From positions 1 through 64,000 of the forward strand of contig NZ_SOSI01000008.1 in NCBI RefSeq assembly GCF_029760855.1: a stretch of 64,000 nt of DNA, written 5' to 3'. Position numbers and translations under genes: made by a program. This document shows positions 9,055-16,632 of the stretch, piece after piece (within the stretch, counting starts at the first letter, position 1; the number at the start of each line of letters is the position of its first letter). The stretch is from Erythrobacter litoralis (GTDB taxonomy: Bacteria > Pseudomonadota > Alphaproteobacteria > Sphingomonadales > Sphingomonadaceae). A model generated the notes under the pieces. The model did no database searches and was not told where the DNA came from. It saw only the letters and a program-made list of their open reading frames with translations.

Positions 9055-11400
9055 ATGGCGACGCGCGCGAGCGCTCAACCCGATTGGCGGGCGGCGTTTC
9101 GCCGTTCGATGCGGCGCGCCCTCCATATGACCGGGGCTGTGCTGCTGCTCGGGCTCCTGCTGTTCCTTACCTTGTCGCTAGCCAGCTACACGCAGACCGA
9201 TCCCAGCACCTCGACCGCCGCAGCCGATGCCAATGTCGCCAACTGGATGGGCCCGAGCGGCGCTTGGGCGGCGGAGCGGGTCTTCATGCTGTTCGGGCTG
9301 CCTGCGCTCTTACTCCTCCCGATGCTCTGGATCGGTGCGCGGCGGCTGTGGACCGGAGTGGAGGATGCTGACGAGGAGGAGACCCCCGGCCAGTGGTGGC
9401 GCCCGTTCGGCCTTCTGCTGGCGGCCATGGCGCTGCTCGGCATCGTCGTCTCGCTACTGTTCGCGGAATCGCCCGGACCGTTTCCTGCCGGGGCCGGCGG
9501 CCTTGCCGGATTGCTCGGTGCGGACGGGATCGAGACGGTCGCAACTCGCTTTGCGGGAGACTTTTCCGGCTGGATCGTAGGCTTAATGGGCCTCGTCGCG
9601 CTAGGGGGCGGCCTTGCCTTGACCACGCGGGTCTTTGCGATCGATTGGGCGCAATTCCTGACGTTACCGGAGTTTCTACAAAAGCGCGTTGCGGCGGCCG
9701 ACTTCGATCTGCCGCTGGTGAAAAAGGCCGCGCCGGAAAAACCCGAGAAGGCACGCCGCAAACCCGCGCCGGTCGAGGAAGAGGCGGATCGGCCTGCCGC
9801 TCCGCGCCGTGCCCCCGAAATCGCCGATCCCTTGCCCGCACCCGCGCAGTCGCGCCCCGCTGCTGCGAAGCAGCGCGACATGTTCGCGAATTACCAGCTT
9901 CCGAGCAACGACCTGCTTACCGACGCGCCGCCCAATACGGCGCAAAAGCTCGACAAGATCGCGCTGGAGCGCAACGCCCGCCTGCTCGAAAACGTTCTCG
10001 ACGATTTCAATGTGAAGGGCGAAATCACTGCCGTGCGGGCCGGCCCGGTGGTGACGATGTACGAGTTGGAGCCTGCCGCGGGCATCAAGGCGAGCCGTGT
10101 GGTCGGCCTGGCCGAGGACATCGCCCGCAACATGAGCGCGATCAGCGCGCGCGTATCGCCGATCCCGGGTAAGACCGTGATCGGTATCGAACTGCCCAAT
10201 GCCGACCGGCAGATGGTCAGTTACAAGGAACTGGCGACCTCGGCTGCCTTCGTCGACAATTCGGGTAGCCTGCCGATGATCCTCGGCAAGGACATCGCGG
10301 GCGAACCGATCGTGGCCGACCTTGCGGCCATGCCCCACCTACTGGTCGCGGGTACGACCGGGTCGGGCAAATCGGTTGGTCTCAATGCCATCCTCCTGTC
10401 GCTGCTCTATCGCTTCACGCCCGACGAGTGCCGCCTGATCCTGATCGATCCCAAGGTGCTGGAACTCAAAACCTACGACGATATTCCGCATCTTCTCTCG
10501 CCCGTTGTCACCGAGCCTGCGAAATCGGTCCGCGCGCTCAAATGGGCGGTCGAGGAGATGGAGCGCCGCTACCGGATGATGAGCAGCGTGAATTCGCGCA
10601 ATATCGCCGGGTTCAACGAGAAGGTCCGGACGGCCGCCGCGAAGGGCGCCCCGCTCGGTCGCCGCGTGCAGACCGGCTTCGATCCGGAAACGGGCGAGGA
10701 AATGTACGAGGAGGAGCAGCTCGATTACCAGCCGCTGCCTCTGATCGTGCTGATCGTTGACGAGCTGGCCGACCTGATGGTGACGGTCGGCAAGGAAATC
10801 GAAGTGCTGATCCAGCGCCTCAGCCAGAAAAGCCGTGCCGCGGGCATCCACCTCATCATGGCGACCCAACGCCCCAGCGTCGATGTCATCACCGGCGTTA
10901 TCAAAGCCAACCTGCCGACCCGCATCAGCTTCAAGGTGACGAGCCGGATCGACAGCCGCACTATCCTCGGCGAGCAGGGCGCGGAGCAGCTTCTGGGCAA
11001 GGGCGACATGCTCTATAAACCCAATACCGGCGCGATGGTGCGCGTGCACGGACCGTTCGTTTCCGACGACGAGGTCGAGCGGGTAGCCGATCACTGGCGC
11101 GGGCAGGGCAAGCCCGACTATGTCGATGCGGTCACCGAGGAGCCGGAAGACGGCGGCTACAATTTCGAGGACGAGTTCACCGCATCCGACAATCCGGAAG
11201 AGCGCAAGTATCGCCAGGCCTGCCAGATCGTGATCGAGAACCAGAAGGCGTCCGGCAGCTGGCTCCAGCGCCAGATGGGCGTCGGTTACAACACGGCCGC
11301 CAAGTGGATCGAGCGGATGGAAAGCGAAGGCCTGGTCGGCCCGGCGAACCATGTCGGCCGGCGCGAGATTTTCCGCGACCAGGACGGCAATCCGCTTTAA
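9055..11400 (+). CDS. ftsK: DNA translocase FtsK
   Basis: FtsK couples septation to chromosome segregation by pumping DNA at the division site. The 781 residues show four membrane segments in the first 195 residues, a proline- and alanine-rich linker (about 220-290), then the motor: Walker A GTTGSGKSVGLN near 435, Walker B PLIVLIVDELADLM near 562, and the C-terminal winged-helix gamma domain (SWLQRQMGVGYNTAAKWIERM), which reads KOPS sites. Linker and total length are on the short side of the family, usual for alphaproteobacteria. It is followed by a DUF389 gene after only 9 bases. Confidence 0.97.
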   Translation: MATRASAQPDWRAAFRRSMRRALHMTGAVLLLGLLLFLTLSLASYTQTDPSTSTAAADANVANWMGPSGAWAAERVFMLFGLPALLLLPMLWIGARRLWTGVEDADEEETPGQWWRPFGLLLAAMALLGIVVSLLFAESPGPFPAGAGGLAGLLGADGIETVATRFAGDFSGWIVGLMGLVALGGGLALTTRVFAIDWAQFLTLPEFLQKRVAAADFDLPLVKKAAPEKPEKARRKPAPVEEEADRPAAPRRAPEIADPLPAPAQSRPAAAKQRDMFANYQLPSNDLLTDAPPNTAQKLDKIALERNARLLENVLDDFNVKGEITAVRAGPVVTMYELEPAAGIKASRVVGLAEDIARNMSAISARVSPIPGKTVIGIELPNADRQMVSYKELATSAAFVDNSGSLPMILGKDIAGEPIVADLAAMPHLLVAGTTGSGKSVGLNAILLSLLYRFTPDECRLILIDPKVLELKTYDDIPHLLSPVVTEPAKSVRALKWAVEEMERRYRMMSSVNSRNIAGFNEKVRTAAAKGAPLGRRVQTGFDPETGEEMYEEEQLDYQPLPLIVLIVDELADLMVTVGKEIEVLIQRLSQKSRAAGIHLIMATQRPSVDVITGVIKANLPTRISFKVTSRIDSRTILGEQGAEQLLGKGDMLYKPNTGAMVRVHGPFVSDDEVERVADHWRGQGKPDYVDAVTEEPEDGGYNFEDEFTASDNPEERKYRQACQIVIENQKASGSWLQRQMGVGYNTAAKWIERMESEGLVGPANHVGRREIFRDQDGNPL

Positions 11401-11409
11401 GCCCGCCAC

Positions 11410-12972
11410 ATGGCCGATATTGCCTCTCCGACCATCGAGCAGGATGCCCACGACCGTCGCCCGACGCCGCGTTGGGTGCACAGCCCGATCGGCCGCGCCT
11501 TCGTGCCGCTGCGGCGCTGGTGGCTCGACAATGTGGTGCAGGACGTCGACCACACGGCGGTGATCGCCAAGATCGCGGGCGAGAGCAGCACGTCTCCGCG
11601 CTACATCTTCATGACCATGATGTCGGCCGGTATCGCCATTCTCGGCATGCTGCTGTCTTCGCCGGCAGTGGTCATCGGGGCCATGCTGCTCTCGCCGCTG
11701 ATGAGTCCGATCTTGGGCGCAGGCTTCGCGCTTGCGTCGGGCAAGATCAAGTGGCTGCAGATTAGCGCCCGCGCGCTTTTGATCGGCACGGTGGCGGCCA
11801 TCGCCTTCACTGCGCTGATCGTGTTGCTGTCGCCGCTACAGACCATGACGCCGGAGATAGCCTCGCGCACACGGCCCAATCTGTTCGATCTGCTGGTGGC
11901 GCTGTTCTCTTCACTCGCCGGGTCCTACGCCATGATCCGTGGGCGGGAAGGCACGATCGTCGGCGTCGCCATCGCCACCGCTTTGATGCCGCCGCTCGCC
12001 GCGGTGGGTTACGGTCTCGCGACGATGAACTGGACGGTGTTCGCAGGCGCCTTCGCGCTTTACGTCACCAACTTCCTTACCATCGCGCTCACCGCCACGA
12101 TCATGGCACGCCTCTATGGCTTCCGCACCGATCTTTCCAAGCGGCAGGGTGTGTTTCAGAATGTCGGCATCATCGCGGTGTTCGTCGCGCTTGCCATCCC
12201 GCTCGGCCTGTCGCTGCGCCAGATCGCGCTGGAATCGAACGCGCAGCGGCTGGTGCAGGCGGCGGTGAGCGAAAGCTTCCCGCAGGATGCGCAGGTCAGC
12301 GATGCGGCAATCGATTGGGGTAGCGAACCGTTGGTCATTTCCGGTACCGTTTTCACGCCAAGCTTCAATGCGCGGGCCAACACCGAAATCTCCGATCGGC
12401 TGCGCGAAACTTTGAACCGCGACGTGACCGTACAGATCGAGCAATTCCGCGTCGGCACCGATCCCGGAGCGGCGGAGCAGGCACAGTTGGCGCAGGCGCG
12501 GGCGGAGCAGCAGGCCGAAGCGAGCGAGCGCGAGATCGCCGCGCTCGCCGCCAATCTGGCGCTCATTGCAGGCGTCGATCGTCAGGCCGTTACCATCGAT
12601 CGCGACAACAATCGCGCAATCGTCATCGCGAAGCCTCTGCCGGGGCTGACGCTAGCTGGCTGGCGCATTCTCGAACGGCGCGCGGCGGCCAAGACACCGA
12701 ACTGGGATGTGGAATTGCGCCCCCCCCTCCTGCCTTTGCCCGCCATTCCGCTGAACGACGAGGGTGCACTCACGCCGGATGGCCAGCAGGCGCAACAAGT
12801 GATCGCTTGGGCGGCCGACCGGCTCGACCTGCCGGTGGTGCTGGCGGGCGGGAATGAGGAGGCGCGCGATTCGGTAGCGGAGGCGCTCGCCGCGAACGGG
12901 GTGACATTAACGCAAACCGATGGCGAGACCGAGGATGTGATCGAAGCGCGCTGGCAGACGCCGGAGCAATAA
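11410..12972 (+). CDS. DUF389 / TIGR00341-type integral membrane protein
   Basis: The 520-residue protein has the DUF389 core of about five or six membrane segments (residues about 60-270), including the diagnostic stretch SSPAVVIGAMLLSPLMSPIL. The function of this family is not established. The C-terminal 250 residues are soluble and contain an alanine/glutamine-rich helical part (AEQAQLAQARAEQQAEASER) and two alpha/beta segments with no family I recognise. It follows ftsK with a 9-base gap and no clear Shine-Dalgarno sequence, so it is probably co-transcribed. No link to FtsK function is implied. Confidence 0.82.
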   Translation: MADIASPTIEQDAHDRRPTPRWVHSPIGRAFVPLRRWWLDNVVQDVDHTAVIAKIAGESSTSPRYIFMTMMSAGIAILGMLLSSPAVVIGAMLLSPLMSPILGAGFALASGKIKWLQISARALLIGTVAAIAFTALIVLLSPLQTMTPEIASRTRPNLFDLLVALFSSLAGSYAMIRGREGTIVGVAIATALMPPLAAVGYGLATMNWTVFAGAFALYVTNFLTIALTATIMARLYGFRTDLSKRQGVFQNVGIIAVFVALAIPLGLSLRQIALESNAQRLVQAAVSESFPQDAQVSDAAIDWGSEPLVISGTVFTPSFNARANTEISDRLRETLNRDVTVQIEQFRVGTDPGAAEQAQLAQARAEQQAEASEREIAALAANLALIAGVDRQAVTIDRDNNRAIVIAKPLPGLTLAGWRILERRAAAKTPNWDVELRPPLLPLPAIPLNDEGALTPDGQQAQQVIAWAADRLDLPVVLAGGNEEARDSVAEALAANGVTLTQTDGETEDVIEARWQTPEQ

Positions 12973-13050
12973 GATTACATAGCTCTCGCTCCGCTTGCCG
13001 CACCCGCGGTGCAGGCGTAACGCCGCCTGCAAATCAGGAGAGAATGTGCG

Positions 13051-14169
13051 ATGCGTGTCGGCTGCCCCAAGGAAATCAAGAACCACGAATACCGCGTCGG
13101 CCTGACGCCGGAAAGCGCGCACGAACTGGTCAGCCAAGGCAACGAGGTGTGGATCGAAAGCGGCGCGGGCCTCGGCATCGATGCGACGGACGAGCAGTAT
13201 ATGGCGGCCGGCGCGGAAATCGTCGACGGACCCGACCCGATCTTCGCCGAGTGCGAGATGGTGGTGAAGGTCAAGGAACCGCAGGCTAACGAGCGCAAGA
13301 AGCTGCGCGAGGGGCAGATCCTCTACACCTATCTTCACCTCGCGCCCGATCCCGAACAGACCCGTGATCTCGTCGATAGCGGCGTGACCGCCATCGCCTA
13401 CGAGACGGTGACGGGTCCGCGTGGCCAGCTCCCGCTTCTCAAGCCGATGAGCCAGGTGGCTGGTCGTATGAGCGTGCAGGCGGGTGCAGCGGCGCTGGAA
13501 AAGGCGCATGGCGGGCGCGGCGTGCTTCTGGGCGGCGTTCCTGGCGTGATGCCGGGCAAGGTCGTGGTGATCGGTGGCGGCGTGGTCGGTTTCAACGCGG
13601 CGCAGATGGCGGTCGGCCTGGGTGCGAACGTCACCATCCTCGATCGCGATCCGGAAACGCTGGAAAAGGTCGGAACCCATTTCGAAGCGCGGGCAAGTAC
13701 CCGCTTCTCCAATGCCGCCAACCTGCTTGACGCGGTGAGCAGCGCGGACCTCGTGATCGGCGCGGTTCTGATCCCCGGCGCGGCGGCACCCAAGCTAGTT
13801 ACCCGCACCATGCTCAAGCGCATGCAGAAGGGCGCGGTGCTGGTCGATGTCGCGATTGATCAGGGGGGGTGCTTCGAAACCTCGAAGCCCACTACCCATG
13901 CCGAGCCGACCTATGTGGTGGACGATGTGGTGCATTACTGCGTCGCCAACATGCCCGGCGCCGTGGCGCGCACCAGCACCTATGCGCTCAACAACGTGAC
14001 CCTGCCCCACGCCCTGCGCATCGCGAACCTCGGCTGGAAAGAAGCGCTGAAAAGCGATCCGCATTTGGCCGAAGGCCTGAACGTCCATGCGGGTCAGGTC
14101 AGCTATAAGGCAGTGGCTGAAGAGCTTGGGTACGAATACCGGACTGCGGCTGATATTCTGGGGGTTTGA
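13051..14169 (+). CDS. ald: Alanine dehydrogenase
   Basis: Ald catalyses NAD-dependent reversible deamination of L-alanine to pyruvate and ammonia. The 372 residues start with the family hallmark [20 protein letters not shown], include the substrate residues around [11 protein letters not shown], and have the Rossmann motif [20 protein letters not shown] near residue 173. The catalytic region [19 protein letters not shown] follows, with [16 protein letters not shown]. Length matches the family exactly. The Shine-Dalgarno AGGAGAG lies 10 bases upstream. A GCAGGCG/CGCCTGC inverted repeat just before it (13011-13030) could be part of the leader. No lrp-type regulator is adjacent. Confidence 0.96.
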   Translation: MRVGCPKEIKNHEYRVGLTPESAHELVSQGNEVWIESGAGLGIDATDEQYMAAGAEIVDGPDPIFAECEMVVKVKEPQANERKKLREGQILYTYLHLAPDPEQTRDLVDSGVTAIAYETVTGPRGQLPLLKPMSQVAGRMSVQAGAAALEKAHGGRGVLLGGVPGVMPGKVVVIGGGVVGFNAAQMAVGLGANVTILDRDPETLEKVGTHFEARASTRFSNAANLLDAVSSADLVIGAVLIPGAAAPKLVTRTMLKRMQKGAVLVDVAIDQGGCFETSKPTTHAEPTYVVDDVVHYCVANMPGAVARTSTYALNNVTLPHALRIANLGWKEALKSDPHLAEGLNVHAGQVSYKAVAEELGYEYRTAADILGV

Positions 14170-14177
14170 GTGCCGAC

Positions 14178-14206
14178 CGGGAAGGGCTTTTTACGGGGCC
14201 TTCCCG
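14178..14206 (+). terminator. Probable terminator hairpin after ald
   Basis: An 8-bp perfect stem, 14178-14185 with 14199-14206, encloses a 13-base loop. Only a weak T stretch follows (GTTCATTT), so termination strength is uncertain. Confidence 0.5.
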
Positions 14207-14242
14207 TTCATTTCTGCAATTCGAGGGCAGGCCTAGCCGGAA

Positions 14243-15295
14243 CTACGCTCTCGGCATTCGAAAAGTGAAACGCGTCTGCTCGTCGTCCGATTTTACGAGG
14301 ATGCTCCCTCCGTGCGCTCTCGCGATCTCGGATGCGATGAAAAGGCCTAATCCCAATCCTTCCTGGGAAGGACGGACCTCCTCCCGTACGAAAGGTTCGA
14401 ACAGGCCTTCCCGAACAGAATCCGTAATCGGTTCTCCCGCATTGATAATGGAGATTTCGAGAAATGCCTCGTCGCTGCTGGCCAGCAAGGTGATCGGGGC
14501 GGTGCTATCGCCGTGGGTAACGGCGTTTGCCAGAAGATTGGAAACGAGCTGGCTCACTCTTGGGACATCGCAGCGGACCGTACCGTTAATCTCGATGTCG
14601 GAGCTGAAGGTAACTTCGGGGTGGGAAACGGCGATTTCCTGCAGCACCTCTTCGAGCGCCGAAGACAAATCCGCGTTCTCTTCGATATTGAGCGAAACGC
14701 CGCTTCCAAGGCGCGAACGGGCAAAGTCCATCAGATCGTCGATCATATCGAACATCCGTTTCGTCGACTTCGCGCTTTCTTTCAGGATCAGCGCGCCGCG
14801 TTCACTCAGATCTTCGCGTTCGAGGAGGTTGATTCCGGCCTGTACGGCCGCAAGTGGATTGCGCAAATCGTGACCAAGGACGGCAATGAATTGTTCGCGC
14901 AGCTGAGCCTGTTCCATGCTGGAATCCAGCGACGACTTGTTCAGCTTGTCGGCGCTGATGTCGCGGGCCGTGCAATAATAAATGCCGTTCTCTGGGATCG
15001 CGTTCCACGATAGCCAGACATAGCTACCGTCCTTGTGCCGATACCGGTTTTCGAAATGAAGAGCCGGTTTGCCGGCTATGAGATCGTGGAAAGCCGCGAT
15101 GGTCGCTTCGGAATCTTCCGGATGCAAAAATTCCGAAAAGCTGCGACTCTCGATCTCTTCGGGAGCCCAACCCAGAACGGATTGCCATGCCGGATTGGTT
15201 TTTTTGAAGACGCCGGTATCGTCGAGAATACCGAACAGGTCGGGCGCAACGTCCCAGATTCTTTCCGGACGAACTTCTGTTTCCGAACGTGCGAT
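14243..15295 (-). CDS. PAS-domain sensor histidine kinase with unusual start
   Basis: A cytoplasmic sensor kinase lacking membrane segments. It has one PAS/PAC domain (ERIWDVAPDLFGILDDTGVF ... GYSY-like KDGSYVWLSWNAI), a HisKA helix pair with H-box VLGHDLRNPLAAV, N-box SNLLANAVTHG and G-box GLGLGLFIASEIARAHGG. It autophosphorylates on the H-box histidine and would pass phosphate to an unlinked regulator; none is nearby. The first canonical start is a TTG at 15127, but that cuts the PAS domain in half. The open frame continues to 15298, where a TAA precedes it. A GAGGA lies 7 bases before an ATC at 15295, which I use as the tentative start. Either a rare ATC start or a nonsense change truncating an N-terminus is possible. 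Confidence 0.75.
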   Translation of the reverse strand: MARSETEVRPERIWDVAPDLFGILDDTGVFKKTNPAWQSVLGWAPEEIESRSFSEFLHPEDSEATIAAFHDLIAGKPALHFENRYRHKDGSYVWLSWNAIPENGIYYCTARDISADKLNKSSLDSSMEQAQLREQFIAVLGHDLRNPLAAVQAGINLLEREDLSERGALILKESAKSTKRMFDMIDDLMDFARSRLGSGVSLNIEENADLSSALEEVLQEIAVSHPEVTFSSDIEINGTVRCDVPRVSQLVSNLLANAVTHGDSTAPITLLASSDEAFLEISIINAGEPITDSVREGLFEPFVREEVRPSQEGLGLGLFIASEIARAHGGSILVKSDDEQTRFTFRMPRA

Positions 15296-15298
15296 GAC

Positions 15299-15349
15299 TT
15301 ATTCCTCTTCGTCAGAGGAGAGCATCGCACAGATCCATGCAAAAGTCAT
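15299..15349 (-). other. In-frame mini-ORF upstream of the histidine kinase, ending in TAA
   Basis: An ATG at 15349 (and another at 15325) opens a frame of 16 (or 8) codons, MTFAWICAMLSSDEEE, that ends at TAA 15301-15299 directly in frame with the kinase PAS domain. It could be the true N-terminus broken by a stop, or a chance leader. The rest of the gap to 15539 holds only the terminator at 15482-15513 and no gene I can support. Confidence 0.45.
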
Positions 15350-15481
15350 CCGTTAGAACCGATCCCGGCATGGAGACGGCCTTGGTGATCCGCGGTTTAT
15401 GTCGGCTCGCTGCCTGATACTTCACTTCGAAAGCTCTCGGCGATGGCCGGATTGCTCTTGGTAGTCCGGTAGGTTCAAAAC

Positions 15482-15513
15482 AAAAAAGGCGCGGTCGGGA
15501 TTCCAACCACGCC
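15482..15513 (-). terminator. Rho-independent terminator of the PEP-CTERM gene
   Basis: On the minus strand an 11-bp stem (15513-15503 with 15498-15488, two G-T pairs) and a 4-base loop are followed by six T. It sits 27 bases past the stop of the PEP-CTERM gene. Confidence 0.88.
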
Positions 15514-15539
15514 TTTCCGGTTCGTCTCGTAATTCGAAA

Positions 15540-16088
15540 TCAGCTGAAGGAATACGCCAACTTTGTCGTACGGTTCTTCCGACGCATAGCGGCTCCGATT
15601 CCCGCAAAGCTCAACAGCATCAAAGCCCAAATTCCGGGTTCGGGAACTGCACCGGTCGCGAGACTGACATTGGCGTTGACGAAGGAACTCGTGAAGGGGT
15701 TGGTCGTGTTTACGCGATACTGGCTGCCTTGCTGCAGGAACAGGTTTGCCGTCGTTCCTGCCGCGTTGGTGAAGCCGATCCCCTGGCCGCGAACGAAGAA
15801 TTCGCCCATGTAGAAATAATTATCCGCTCCAAAGACCCCCGGCGTAAGCCCGGTGATGGCAGAGCCGTTCAGAACACCGCTGATATCGGTAATAAGGAAC
15901 GCTTCGCGGCCATTCACCGTATCCGGCGTGTCGGAGACCGTGAAAACTCCGTTTCCGGAGACAGGTCCACCGATCAGGCTTCTGCTCGTTTCGAAGTCGA
16001 AAATGTATTCTGCTGCCTGTGCAGCTCCAGCCGGCGCTGCCATGGCTGCTATAGCGGCAAGAAAAAGCGCTGGTTTGCAGTTAATCAT
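15540..16088 (-). CDS. PEP-CTERM sorting-domain protein
   Basis: A secreted protein of 182 residues. It has a signal peptide (cleavage near AAQAA), an exported body rich in Gly, Asn and Thr, and a C-terminal PEPxxWA-type sorting tail: VPEPGIWALMLLSFAGIGAA followed by the basic MRRKNR. Such tails are recognised and removed by an exosortase, which is not in this window. The tail departs from the PEPATWALFILGFG form of the other two copies here (46003, 46740), so it belongs to a different subgroup. The Shine-Dalgarno GAGAGGA is well placed. The body has no domain I can name. Confidence 0.85.
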   Translation of the reverse strand: MINCKPALFLAAIAAMAAPAGAAQAAEYIFDFETSRSLIGGPVSGNGVFTVSDTPDTVNGREAFLITDISGVLNGSAITGLTPGVFGADNYFYMGEFFVRGQGIGFTNAAGTTANLFLQQGSQYRVNTTNPFTSSFVNANVSLATGAVPEPGIWALMLLSFAGIGAAMRRKNRTTKLAYSFS

Positions 16089-16233
16089 AAAAATCCTCTC
16101 AGGTGAATGGTTTGCTTAATTCCAGCTGACTACCATAAACCTTTGATTAACCGGAAAGGCAACGCATGCTGTGCCATTTTGGAACGACCTAGTGTGAAAT
16201 GCATCCGATCGGTGTAGCAGTTCGAACGAAATT

Positions 16234-16632
16234 TCATTCCCCTAAAAACGGCCCCGCCACCTCGTCCGTAATGCGCGCGGGTCGCCCGCTATCGCGGTCG
16301 ATCATCGCCCAGGTCGAGCGGACTGCGACCAGCAGCTTTTCGCTCGCATCGTGGAAATCCACGCAGCGGTCGAACTTCGCGCCTTTGGGTTTGCCGGGAA
16401 TGTAGGTGACGCAGCGTACCGTCTCGCCCGCACCAACATTGCCGCGATAGTCGATCTCGTGCCGTACCACGACCCAGACGTAGCGATCGACCACCGACGC
16501 GTCAGCCGCCGCGCGCCAGTGCTCGGTCGCGATGTTCTGCACCCAGCGGACCCATACGGCGTTGTTGACGTGGCCTAACTCGTCGATGTGATCGGGCTCG
16601 GCGACGAATTCCCGCTCGTAGCTGTTGCTCAC
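16234..16632 (-). CDS. Acyl-CoA thioesterase, 4HBT hot-dog fold
   Basis: A small 132-residue hot-dog protein of the 4-hydroxybenzoyl-CoA thioesterase type (YbgC/FadM-like). It should hydrolyse acyl-CoA thioesters. Signature features are DHIDELGHVNNAVWVRWVQ, with the catalytic Asp/Asn-His region, followed by HEIDYRGNVGAGETVRCVTY. The GTG start at 16632 overlaps the stop codon of the upstream peptidase by four bases, so the two genes are translationally coupled. A longer in-frame extension exists but would overlap the peptidase fully and is not credible. Confidence 0.87.
   Translation of the reverse strand: MSNSYEREFVAEPDHIDELGHVNNAVWVRWVQNIATEHWRAAADASVVDRYVWVVVRHEIDYRGNVGAGETVRCVTYIPGKPKGAKFDRCVDFHDASEKLLVAVRSTWAMIDRDSGRPARITDEVAGPFLGE

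Noticed and set aside
13011-13030. GCAGGCG / CGCCTGC inverted repeat in the ald leader as a riboswitch
   Set aside because: It is a single short stem without any conserved riboswitch core; the leader is only about 78 bases long.
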